Assembly (NCBI RefSeq): GCF_042453785.1 | Contig: NC_091668.1 | Location: 565,501-629,500, forward strand | Reading direction: 5' to 3' | DNA length: 64,000 nt | DNA from: Malus domestica | Taxonomy: Eukaryota > Streptophyta > Magnoliopsida > Rosales > Rosaceae | In this document: one piece after another, positions 24,501 to 38,506 of the stretch | How positions within the stretch are numbered: the stretch's first letter is position 1 | How the letters are laid out: the number at the start of each line of letters is the position of its first letter | Notes under the pieces: generated by a model | Told to the model about the DNA's origin: nothing | Databases searched by the model: none | The model's input: the letters and a program-made list of their open reading frames with translations, nothing else | Made by a program: the position numbers and the translations under genes

Positions 24501-25092
24501 CACTTACAGGAAATGAAGCTCGATGACTCTTAGCCATGACACATGTTTCACACTTGACTCTGAATCACTACAAGTGTGAAACAAAGAAGGAACCAGTATC
24601 AATTATCCACTTATTTGTTCCACCAAGATGCATAAAAACACTATGATTATAATGAGCCACTGAACTAAATCACGAACAATAAAGGCACAACAGATACGCA
24701 GCGGAACGAAAACAATTTATTAGAACACTGTAGTAATCATTGTTCACGACACTGTAAAGGATCACTGTTCACAAAGCAGAGCACTGTTCATGCACTGTGG
24801 CAAAGAAAACTGCTCTGATGCCATATTAAACTAAATATGGTAAATATCAAAAAATATATATGACACAAAATTAAAGCACACATGTCACCAAGAGCGAACT
24901 GCTCTGATGCCATATTAAACTAAATATGGTAAATATAAAAAATATATATGACAATATTTGGGAATTTCTTATATATTTATTAATCTCCAAAGTGGAGTAT
25001 ATATAGGAATTACAATTGATATTACACATGTACTTCACAATGTGGGACAATAAACTACTATTTGCACTTTAACTAATATATAACTCGCAACA
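21528..25092 (-). mobile_element. Ty1/copia LTR retrotransposon, gag-deleted and degenerate
   Basis: LTRs of about 180 bp at 21528-21708 and 24913-25092 on the plus map, ending in CGCAACA on the right. Target duplication GTAGG at 21523-21527 and 25093-25097; copy B at about 27165 has the single unfilled site. Minus-strand order: LTR, primer-binding site TGGCATCAGAGC (24901-24912), integrase (about 24600-23720), reverse transcriptase (22980-22200), RNase H (22225-21800, with GNLVTWRSKKQ and SSAKAKFRGMSHS), polypurine tract CTTGAGGGGGAG, LTR. Gag is absent and the internal region is only 3.2 kb. Stops and frameshifts break the pol frame (for example near 22580, 22990 and 24380). An 89-bp piece (LTR edge plus PBS region) is tandemly duplicated at 24824-24912. 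Confidence 0.93.
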
Positions 25093-25145
25093 GTAGGCAG
25101 TAATAAAAAGGCTATAAAATTGCTGCAATTTATGGTGTGCAATAA

Positions 25146-26131
25146 GGCCTCGTTTGGCAGCTCGGACTGTACTGACTATTTCTGTCGGATAGGATAAATA
25201 GTCACCGGATAGTACTGACTAAATTAGTCGGACGTTTGGTGCAGTATCGGACTAATGACCGTATTATTTATACGGTGATTGGTTTTATACCGGATATGAT
25301 AAAAAAAGAAAAATAATGATAGAATAATCAACAAAGGGCAGTGCCTTTAATTTGTCGTTCATGTTTGGCATAAAACCCTTTTTGGTTGATTTTCTGCAGA
25401 CAACATGGATCCGTTAAGGGTGTGTTTTACGACAAATCGAGGCACTGTGAAGGTGCGGCTTCAAACGGAGACGAAGGTCCAGCCACGTCGGCGAGGATTG
25501 ACAGAGCTTTTGGCTCTTGAAGTTTTCCGGGAATCGATGAGATCTTCTCCAGATTCCGGCGAATAGGCGGTTGCAGGTCGTTGGGTTTCAAATCCTGTTA
25601 ACCAAATCTATTAATTGGATTTCCAACCCTCAGTAATTTCATAGAATTTTATAGAAATTATGGAGTTCTAAAACTTAATTTGAAGGGATATATAACTTCC
25701 CCAATAATTTAGGGCGGAGCAGAGCAAAGTAGAAGAAGAACGACGGCGGCTGAACGATGCGAGAGAGAGAGAAAGGAACTGAGCAGAGCAAAGTAGAAGC
25801 AGAACGACGGCGGCTGGACGGCGACGGCTGGACGACGGCTGAACGACGAACGACGAACGACGAACGACGGTGGCTGAACGATGCGAGAGAGAGAGAAAGG
25901 AACGCGACGAGTAAGGGACAGAGAGGGAGAGAGGGAGAGAGCGATCGTTGTTTCCCACCCGACTAATAATCCTTACGTTTTAGGGAGGATAAATTAACAG
26001 GTGTGTACCGTATAAATCATGTGGGGCCGGTATAATTAATCCGGTTGCTATTTAGTACGGAACAACGCCAAACACTCGGGTCCGTATTATTTATCCTATC
26101 TGATGCTTTATACGGGCTGCCAAACAGGGCC
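25146..26131. mobile_element. Non-autonomous PIF/Harbinger-like element with TAA target duplication
   Basis: 986 bp. Ends GGCCTCGTTTGGCAGC and, inverted, GGCCCTGTTTGGCAGC. Flanked by TAA on both sides. The unfilled site in copy B reads GCAATAAGTATACC. A 3-bp TAA duplication with GGCC..GTTTGGCA termini fits PIF/Harbinger. Subterminal regions are rich in TATACGG/CCGTATAA motifs. The interior has a purine-rich minisatellite of CGACGAACGACGG units and two copies of GCTGAACGATGCGAGAGAGAG (25751 and 25872). No transposase seen. Confidence 0.85.
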
Positions 26132-26369
26132 TAAGTATACCTCTCCTAGGATTTGTGTGCGTTAGTTGAGTCACAATTGAACACTAACTAGTATGCTAAT
26201 TTGGTAACCAAATCTTATTAGGAAGGGGACTATAGCTGGCTTTCCTAATTTCCTTTGAGTAAAGGTTGTAAAATAACTAGGGAACGTTAAGAATTATAAT
26301 AACAATTTGATAAGGATTCAACTGCCGGTAAGCCAAAAAAAAAAAAAAAGATTTGTGTAAGTGTGACCG

Positions 26370-26548
26370 ATTGGTTAACGTAATGTCCCGGTTCTTCATA
26401 CTTGAGTTCGAATCCTTATTCCTATCGAGTAAAGTAGTTTAATGTAATATGCATTTTAGAAAGCAGTCATGGACTAGGATTTAAATTGTTTTGGTGGATG
26501 AGTGGAATAACCGAGAACTAATTCCTAATTGGAGCGGTTTTAGAGTGA
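26370..26548. repeat. Dispersed SINE-like repeat, copy 1
   Basis: From TGTGACCGATTGGTTAACG to GCGGTTTTAGAGTGAAAAAA. It matches 48497-48688 almost base for base. An inner GAGTTCGAATCC resembles a tRNA box B and the 3' end is A-rich. It lies exactly between duplication copies A and B. Confidence 0.65.
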
Positions 26549-27332
26549 AAAAAGAGTGAGGAGAGACTAACGATCGAATGTTAGACCATACGCGACGTCG
26601 TTTGGTTACACATTAAAACACAAAAACGAACGAGTCTCAAACATGGACAAGAAACAAGTTTTCTCTTCCAGAAACCTCTAATTAAGAGGCAAAACAAAAT
26701 TGAAAAACTAAAGTCAGACAATTATCACGTCATAATTTACATCTAATGAGAGCTTAGAAAACTTTGCACAAACCTAAACAAACAAACAAAACACACATTC
26801 ATAAGCGTCGTTAACTATGGTACGCATCATACTTTGGTAAGCTTAATATCTCTCCAAGTACTCGCTCAATCAAAACCCTAACTTTCTTGAAGACAAACTT
26901 GTCAACGAACTCAAACAATTCTTCATATGGAATTTCAACGTTTATAATATCATCGTTCTCTTCGTTATGCAACGTTGTCTTCGGCGCCCGATACACTCTT
27001 GACCCATCTTTCACCTTCATATACTTTCCATATTGACAATGTGACAACAGAGGCGATGGCGGCGTCTTCCACGGCTTTAACAGAATCAATTCCTTCAATG
27101 CCAACAAGCTCGGAGACCGATCAACGGGATCCATTTAGGACACTCTCAAAAGGTTCAAATCCAAGGAAGTAGGCAGTAATAAAAAGGCTGTGAAATTGCT
27201 GCAATGTGCGGTGTGCAATAAGTATACCTCTCCTAGGATTTGTGTGCGTTAGTTGAGTCACAATTGAACACTAACTAGTATGCTAATTTGGTAACCAAAT
27301 CTTATTAGGAAGGGGACTATAGCTGGCTTTCC
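26545..27332. repeat. Tandem segmental duplication, copy B (uninterrupted)
   Basis: Colinear with copy A without its insertions, so it shows the empty sites of three transposons. It contains the intact 107-residue ORF on the minus strand. Confidence 0.88.
26811..27134 (-). CDS. Small conserved-looking ORF, 107 residues, function unknown
   Basis: Single exon from MDPVDRSPSLLALKEL to KYDAYHS. Not recognised. Visible: a Leu-rich N-terminal helix-like region, a central short basic stretch (YGKYMKVKDGSRVY), an acidic NEENDDI turn and a C-terminal amphipathic segment with FEFVDKFVFKKVRVLIERVLGE. No signal peptide or membrane segment. A second copy 5.6 kb away is broken by a stop while the reading frame is otherwise kept, which suggests a real gene that was duplicated with its flanks and then lost in one copy. 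Alternatively it is the remnant of a longer protein. Expression data would decide. Confidence 0.45.
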   Translation of the reverse strand: MDPVDRSPSLLALKELILLKPWKTPPSPLLSHCQYGKYMKVKDGSRVYRAPKTTLHNEENDDIINVEIPYEELFEFVDKFVFKKVRVLIERVLGEILSLPKYDAYHS

Positions 27333-28101
27333 TGTAGTTTAAAAAATTAAAATTATCATGATAACTTTTTTATTGACGTGTCGAAATGGATTGCCCGCGT
27401 ATCACTCTCCTGAAAAACCATTAAGGATCTATTATTATTGGGCTGTTATCGTGTGACCCAATAACGATTCAATTAGTTATCGTATTGACCTGAAACTATT
27501 TATTTTCGTTGTTTGTACGTGTCGTGTTAACGGTCGTGTAAGGAATTTCCAAGTCTAAAGTCTTACATTCACCTCATGAGTCATGGTGAGCCTCCTTGTC
27601 TCAACACCTATATTTATAAATGAATATATAAGTGTTTTGTTCAGTAAATTATTAAGCATTTGAATTGTACCTTGTTGGTTGAGTATGTCACCATTAATAC
27701 AAATTCCTGGTTTCAACCCCGCTGACATTGTTTAACTTTCTACATGACGACATAGCAAGAATGATTAAAACGTAATACTCATCTGATTGAAGTTCAAACT
27801 CTCTTAGCACAGCATTAAGAACGTGTTGAAAAAAATTTGTAGGCCTAATTTACTGAACTATAGTAAGGACAGAGAGAGACTGGTGCGGCACAGTAGAGAG
27901 AAATAGAGAGATCTGAAATTGTGAGCTACGTTCTATTCCATCCTATTGTGCATTTATAGTATTAGGAAAAGTTATTTTCTTACTCTAATAGGATTACAAC
28001 TCTAATAAGAATTTAACTACTAAAAAATATTTAAAGATATTTTCAGATATATTAGAATTTACACAATAACATTTCTAATTCAATATGACTGTAATAAAAA
28101 C
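27333..28101. other. Intergenic, no gene seen
   Basis: AT-rich. A tRNA-like CCTTGTTGGTTGAGTATG..GGTTTCAACCCCGCT near 27670-27725 may be a decayed SINE. Nothing else recognised. Confidence 0.5.
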
Positions 28102-28335
28102 TAAGTAATAAAAGTCACAATTTTGGAATTTAATTGGATAAGAAGATAAAATTTCAACCTACACGCCTAAACGGGTATAGTAGTCAAACTTAGTGGCCGA
28201 AAAAAATTCGAGCGACCTTCTGAGAGACTGAGAGCTCAACTAGCTGGAAAGTTTGAGCGACCTTCTGAGAGCTCACCTAGTAATTGTCCAGCAACCCTAC
28301 CTTGGTAAATCGTATTGAATCACATATAAATAGAT
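28102..28335 (+). promoter_or_regulatory. Upstream duplicate of the RPW8-kinase promoter
   Basis: Matches 28791-29010: GAATTTAATTGGATAAG, AAATTTCAACCTACACG, TAGTCAAACTTAGTGGCCGAAAAA, GAGCGACCTTCTGAGAG and the TATA box ATATAAATAG (28323-28332). TTTCAACC/TAGTCAAACT contain TTGAC-like W-box cores on the opposite strand (GTCAA). No gene start follows the upstream copy within 300 bp. Confidence 0.65.
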
Positions 28336-28790
28336 GCCTGCATCCAAAAGTGGTACAACTTTCATAATTTGAACCGTTTATTTTTATTATCATCATCTAA
28401 AAATCACCTATAGAAAGAAAAAAAAAAAGAATTTGGAGAATTTTAATCATCTATATGAGTCAAGCAAGTTTATGGCTACCATAATATCAATTGTTTCAAA
28501 TATATGGATAGTTAAACTGTTTCTGATTAAATAAAATTTTCTAAAAAAAAATCTTTAAATAATTATAAGGAGACTAAACAAATCAAATATGACGTTCCTA
28601 CGGTAAAATAATGTTACATAGGAACTAAGCATTACTCACAAAATAGAGTGGGCCTTGCAAAATTTTCGTTTGAAATTAATTAGTAGCGTTACATTTAATA
28701 TCTATTTGTATAACTCTTTAATATAGGTAGAGTTCGACAATATATATAAATTTTATTTTTATTAAAAAAAATAGTATAAATAATGATGAA

Positions 28791-29010
28791 ACTAAATAAT
28801 AAAAGAAACATTTTTAGAATTTAATTGGATAAGATAAAATTTCAACCTACACGAGTAAACGCGTACAGTAGTCAAACTTAGTGGCCGAAAAAGGCGTAAC
28901 CTGATTGGAAGTCTACTGGAAAGTTCGAGCGACCTTCTGAGAGGCCACCCAGTAAATGTCCACGACCGACCTTGCCTTGGTTAATTGTATTCAATCATAT
29001 ATAAATAGAC
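28791..29010 (+). promoter_or_regulatory. Proximal promoter of the RPW8-kinase locus with TATA box
   Basis: TATA box ATATATAAATAG at 28997-29008, about 105 bp before the ATG at 29115. A run of about 28 A at 29060-29087 lies in the presumed 5' UTR. Contains the AGTCAAACT and GCGACCTTCTGAGAGG motifs shared with the upstream copy. Confidence 0.65.
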
Positions 29011-29114
29011 TCATGATAAAATGAACCTGCATAGAGGCAATCAACACATCGTATACCCACAAAAAAAAAAAAAAAAAAAAAAAAAAAAGCAGCAGATACA
29101 TATATCAACCAATC

Positions 29115-33149
<4,035 letters not shown>

Positions 33150-34079
33150 CTTGAAATTGTTACTTCAGCAAACTACACGTCCAGTTCTGATTTTGAAGCA
33201 TTTTAATTGAAGGTAAAAATCATATTTGTATTGCCTCAACTAAGTGTTTTGCTTCTGCTTAATTTAAAAGACTCTACTCGACTAATTAGCATCACTCAAA
33301 CCACTCTCGCAAATTGGTATGTGTCCTGGGAAGATCAATAAATTAACGGGACGCTGTTTTTGTAAATGTAGAGGGTATGCATCAACTGTAGTTGGCTGAT
33401 GACTTTTGGCACCTTTCAAGATACTTGAGAAGTTTAAAAGTTTAGCTAGTAGTGGTACCCGTTTGTTGCCGCAGGTTAGAAAATTGTATGAAGTATTGTA
33501 TTCTTTATGCCACAAAGGTTTCAAAATTTTAGTAAGCAAAAGTTTTAATTTATGTATTCTACATAGAAAAGATTGGGGCATTCTTGTTTGTGCACTTGTT
33601 AAATTCAGTAGTCATCCATTCCATTCCAGCAGCTACATAGTGTTCCTTTGGGACCAGCACTTGAACAAAAAAGATTACGAATGCTGGTGTACAAGCAAAA
33701 AATGTTGACAGTTATCGACTCTATTCTAGCAGTTCTATCTAGCCTTTGATTAGGACCAGCATCTGGACACAATATATAACCAAATGCTGGAGTATGTACA
33801 TGCAAAAAATACGATAGAATTTAGACCAGAAAGAACTAATTACATCCCAAAAAATATTAGAGACATTGTTTGATACGCATTAAAAAGGCAAGAACTTTTT
33901 TTATCCCAAACAGCTAAAGTTTTGATGCAGCATTCTTCAATGCCAACAAAGCAACCTAAGCAAAAGGAAAAAAAGTCGTGACATTTAGATGAGTGTTAAA
34001 TTTATCTTTTAATAAATTTAAGTGAGAAGGGAAAGCGATGATAAAGTATTGTGACCTATTGTTTTTTTGCAGGGCTGGA
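33150..34079. other. 3' flank of the RPW8-kinase locus, no further gene seen
   Basis: AT-rich sequence with a diverged internal duplication: GGACCAGCACTTGAACA (33651) and GGACCAGCATCTGGACACA (33751), each followed by ATGCTGG. No recognisable protein. Confidence 0.5.
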
Positions 34080-36140
34080 ATCCGTCTTCGCACCAGTTGG
34101 AGATGATTTTTTTTTCAACAATTTGACCGGAATTTGATCGACATCTTCTCTGCTTGGTTCAAACATCTCTTCTACAACACTGTTTTAAAATGTGACAGAT
34201 ATGAGAAAGAAGAAATAAATCATAGTTTAAAAGCTTGACATAGGATAAGAGTTAAGAAACAGGCCTTTGTTCAGTGCCAGTAAAAAGAGGCCTCCTCACT
34301 GCTTCTTTGTTTATATGATTGCGCAGTTGTTTCTGGTGTCGACGTAGAGGATGACACCATCGTTGAAGACAAAGTAAAGATAAGAAGTTGTAGTTGTGGA
34401 TTTTGACCCAAACATAAAAAGTTCTAATAAAGCTTCCTACCTTATATAACTCTGGATCCAAAAAAGCTAATTCATCAACTGTTACTCTCCTGGCAATCTG
34501 CAAAATTTGAGCTTCATTCACTTGTTTCGAAGACGATGCCAATATTTTTACAGCTTCTGTGTTGTTAGAAAACCTGCAGGATTTAAAACACAATATTATT
34601 TGAATAGCTTTAAAAAAAATTTGTTTTATTGTAAAAATAATAAAAATATCTTTACTTTTTTTAATAATTGTCAATGCACTCACACTAATTTGTACCCATT
34701 TAGTTCCGGGATGTCTGGATCAAAAAAGAAAAGCATTGATACAGTGCTGCTCAACACAATCTTGTATGTGGATAAAAAAATAACGGAAATAACATAAACA
34801 AAATATTAATAAACAATTCAAATAATTGGATGTAAGCTTAAAAAATAACATCCAAACGTGATTCATAGGATTCCATGTTTGCCTAAATAATCTTAACATG
34901 TTGTGCAAAGATTTGTTTGTTCACAAAAATTCCAATTTGAATAAGCAATATTACAAAAAGGAAACCAAATTATGAAAATAATGAAACACAGTTATTGAGC
35001 AGCACTACATTCAAACAGTTGCAAGGCAATGTCTTAAAAAGAAAGGAAGCATGCGATTTCAAATTAGAACAATACTTCTATTCAAAAGCAGCTAAAAAAA
35101 TAATAAACATACAAACAATTGTGTTTCCAAATATAGATTTGTAAATAGAAAACAGAAACACTCATTTTATCATTGATAATAAATTATGTGAAAAACTCAT
35201 TAGAGGCAGCAAATATTTCGAATTTTTGTGTTAAGAGCTGATTAACATAATTTATAGAAGGAAACAGAACAATAAAGATACCAAACAGGTTAATTTTTTA
35301 TTGAGTTAGGTACCAAGGTATAGCTTCACTTTTAGACTTGTGAAAACAACAATTGTTGATGCAGATAACGTCTTCATTGACAAAGAAGAAAAAGCCATCT
35401 TCCCATAATGTAATCTTCATCTCTTCTTTTCTATTGAAAAAGAAAATTTGAAATGGATATTCAAAAGCCAGGAAGAAATTTGTTTAATTTGTTATGAATA
35501 AAGTAAGCAGTCAACATGATAAGTATCATATAATAGTTTAACAATATTGATTTGTGAGATAACATTTAAATTTTTTGTAATGTGTATATAATAAATACAT
35601 GAAATAATTTAGAATCACAGAAAGCACAGGGGAGAAACAACCTGATGTTTTCAATAGCTATATCACACTTATGTGTAATTCTCTGATTAATTTGCTTTGG
35701 CACCAACTCTTGCACACCAGTTACGTGACCAATGACATCTTGCATTTTAACAAACAAATATGGTGGAAGTGTTAAAATTCATTTTCCAAAATAAAGACAC
35801 AAGTTTTTTAATGCGCGCGCGCGCGCGCACACACACATATACATATATTGTTACCTGTAAGGATATCAACCCTGTTGAGGCGAGGTTAAAGGGTGTTATA
35901 ATCTTGCAAAAAAGAACCAGTGTCGAGGGATAGGCGGAAACACACGGCAATTTTTTGAAAATTGTTTTCCCAGTGAACATAACTTGGGTATCATGTGGCA
36001 CAACACTGTATTGACCCCTCATTCTATTCGTACAGAAACCCATAATTTCATAGCAGCTTCCGGCTTCTATTTTCGAAGCAATGATTTCATAGTCCATCTC
36101 CGTTGTGCAAGCTTCAACCGCATGTTGCTTTGCAATTGAT
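34080..36140 (-). pseudogene. Replication protein A 70 kDa subunit-like (DUF223/OB-fold) gene, probably decayed
   Basis: Exon-like blocks on the minus strand read in family order: about 36140-35855 (SKIEAGSCYEIMGF, YSVVPHDTQVMFTG), about 35745-35642 (DVIGHVTGVQELVP, then CDIAIENIR), about 35440-35330 (MKITLWEDG, then in another frame TIVVFTSLKVKLY), about 34770-34690 (FFDPDIPELNGYKL), 34575-34443 (VKILASSSKQVNE, DELAFLDPELYK) and a Ser/Thr-rich tail. The motif order EGxCYEI, DVIG..TG, VTLWGD, VVFTSLKVK is that of plant RPA1-like proteins with an N-terminal DUF223, which multiplied in plants partly through Helitrons. The change of frame within the LWED exon near 35370 suggests a pseudogene. 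Helitron ends were not identified. Confidence 0.65.
35808..35845. repeat. (GC)n(AC)n(AT) compound microsatellite
   Basis: GCGCGCGCGCGCGCGCACACACACATATACATATAT within the first intron of the RPA-like gene. Alternating purine-pyrimidine over about 36 bp, a Z-DNA-prone tract. Confidence 0.85.
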
Positions 36141-36149
36141 GAGGGTGAA

Positions 36150-37765
36150 AAAGAGAAAAAAAAAAAACGTTACAAATGCAATTGACAAACAAAATCAAAA
36201 TTTGGATTATATTTTGTATAAGATAAATAAATAGGTATGCAGTTACAACACACTCTAATTCACAGGAACAAAATTAAAGTTTATTATTTAACATGTAAAA
36301 AAAAGTCAGAAACAAAAATAATATATTTGCTGTTAATTATCTTTGTAAGCAGTTGTGATTAAATTACTGAAATAATGGTTTCTCAGCATTTCATCAAGTA
36401 ATATAGAATGAAAACTGTATATTTTCGAAGAGTTGTTAATTATCTTTGCAAACAGTTGTAATTAAAATATTGAAATAATGCCCTCTCACCATTTCGTCAA
36501 GTAATATAGAATGCAGAGCTATATATTTCTGAATGGTCTAATCCAACACAATCTTAGGCATTGATCAAGGCTGTAACGCACATCATATAAGGAAGAAATG
36601 CAAAGTTCAGTAATATGCAATAAAGATGATATAAATTATCCCTGCCATTTGAAACAAAATTTAGCTCATAATTTCCAGTGCCTAAAATCCAATCCAAACA
36701 TAAGATAGCAAACTAAACAGATAAAGATGCTTCAAAAGTCGTTCATTAAATTTTTTTTTTTTTTTGAGAACAAAATTAGTTGATTAAAAATAAAGCTAAG
36801 ATCTCATTACAGCTTCGCAATCCACTACCTCACCAGCTAAATTTTACTCTCAAGTGCCGAGAAATGATGCAGTGGCCAAGTTGTCCTCGTGTCTGTATAA
36901 ACGAAACCTACAAAACAAACCAATTAAGCAAAAAAACCAAATCATAAATCTCAAAAAGGCCAATGAACAAAATTGCAAAAACAGAGAACAGCTTCGTACA
37001 AAAAATACACTCTTAGTTACTAAAACTAAGCAGGACTCTTCAACTTTAAATAGAACAACAAATCAACTTGGTTGCCTCCTGTTCAATGTTTAGCCAAATT
37101 ATTCGGTTCAACGGTGCATAATCCCAAAAACCCAAACAAAACCCCAAATCAATTTCAAAAAAATTTAACATAAAACAACCACCCCATTCTTGTCTTCCAT
37201 TTGTATGCCTTTTTTCTCTCTCTGTACACTCCCTGTCTGTCTCACTAAATGAAAACCTGTAAATCCAATTTAATCACTCATCAAAACCCATAACACGATC
37301 TGGGTTAAAAATTTCACACAAAGAAAGATTTAACTTTTGATATTTTTAAATCTAACAAAATCAAACCCGCAGTTTTGAAGCAAAGAAAACTGAAAAGTTG
37401 AACAAACCTGATTCGGTGCTTTCTGAGCAAACCAAGAGCTGAGAACGACAAAAAGCGAGATTTGAGAGCGACAAAAGAGAAATTCGCGACCAACTGAAAC
37501 AAATGTTTAAGAGGGAAAGAAAGTGAGGTCTGAAACGGGTGAAGGAGACATGCAAGAGAGTGAAGTGAAAAGCAAAGGAAATATGGAAACAAAATGCATC
37601 GATGATCGACAGGAAACATGGTTTTACTGTGCAAAAAAAGCAACATGAGGGAAAGGAAGGAGAAACGGGATGATCGACAGCTGGAGAGAAAGCCTGCTTT
37701 TACTGTGGAAAAAAAGCAAGATAAGGGAAAGGGGAAAGAGTTGGGATGACAAAACAACCCATTAG
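36150..37765. other. Intergenic; local 70-bp tandem duplication at 37601-37747
   Basis: Mostly AT-rich. At 36360-36535 a block (CTTTGCAAACAGTTGTAATTAAA, AGTAATATAGAATG) is present twice in diverged form. At 37601-37747 a block with GATGATCGACAG, GCTTTTACTGTG, AAAAAAAGCAA, GGGAAAGG is present twice. The Ser/Phe/Leu-rich ORF on the minus strand at 37314-37757 is a by-product of purine-rich sequence and is not called. Confidence 0.5.
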
Positions 37766-38506
37766 AGCAAGTCCACTGTTGGTGGTTGCTCGGGGGACAG
37801 GCTCCAGGAAAGGGCCCGAGAGCCAGTGGGAGGAAGTCCAGCGTTGGCTGGCGAGGGAGCCCGAGCAGGCCTAAGCGCCAGGCCGGTGGATTCGTGTCAG
37901 CCTGAGCACCTGAGGTGGATCTGACGTCAGACGCCTTTTTAAATATTTTTTTCTGTCAGGTTCTGCAAGTGCGTCCAAGACAGTGGTAAGGTGGGTGAGG
38001 GCGGTGAGGCTGGTGAGGCGTGAGGCGGGTGGGATGGGGAGTACGGAGGTGCATTACAGGACGGCGGGCAGGATGGGGAGTACGAAGGTGGGGGTGAGGG
38101 AGGAGGCGGGTGAGGGCGTGAGGGATGAGGAGTACGGAGGTGCGTCCAGGATGACAGGCAGGATGGGGAGTACGGAGGTGGGGGTGAGGGAGGAGGCGGG
38201 GAGGGTTTGGGGGATGGTGGTGCTGATGAGGTGAGGGTGAATGCGAGGGTGAAGAAGGTGAAGAAGAAGAGGAGCCACGGTGAATGGACGAGAGAGAGAG
38301 ATATATATATATATATAAATAAAATAATAATATTTTATGAATTGGGTGAGAAAAAAAATATTAATATTTTATTACCAATTGTCAGGGGGGTTCCAAAGGT
38401 AGAGATGCAAATGGCAATTACTGTTTATTAAGGGTTGTTACTGTTCATTAGGTGGATTGAATAGTGGATTGCCAGAAAGGAAGGCTCCAAGGTGGAGTTG
38501 TTCTTA
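37766..38506. mobile_element. Non-autonomous DNA transposon with GC-rich minisatellite core
   Basis: Left end AGAGCAAGTCCACTGTTGG and right end CCAAGGTGGAGTTGTTCT are imperfect inverted repeats (AGA[G/A]CAA[G/C]TCCAC). The interior 37990-38220 has tandem GGATGGGGAGTACGGAGGTG units alternating with GGGGTGAGGGAGGAGGCGGG. A second inverted motif (CCAGCGTTGGCTGG) lies near the left end. A possible CATTA flank on both sides is not certain, so the superfamily is open (Mutator-like or hAT). Confidence 0.5.

Larger units (their letters stand above)
20830..26270. repeat. Tandem segmental duplication, copy A (expanded by three transposon insertions)
   Basis: Starts in the 5' flank of the PPR gene (AAAGAGTGAGGAGAGACT) and ends after CTATAGCTGGCTTTCCT. 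Every segment between insertions matches copy B at 26545-27332 in the same order. Inserted into it are 20962-21109, 21528-25092 and 25146-26131. Relative to copy B it also lacks about 65 bp after GACGTCGTTTGGTTA. Confidence 0.88.

Noticed and set aside
37314-37757. 147-residue Phe/Ser/Leu-rich minus-strand ORF
   Set aside because: Arises from purine-rich sequence with a 70-bp duplication; no domain or homologous context.
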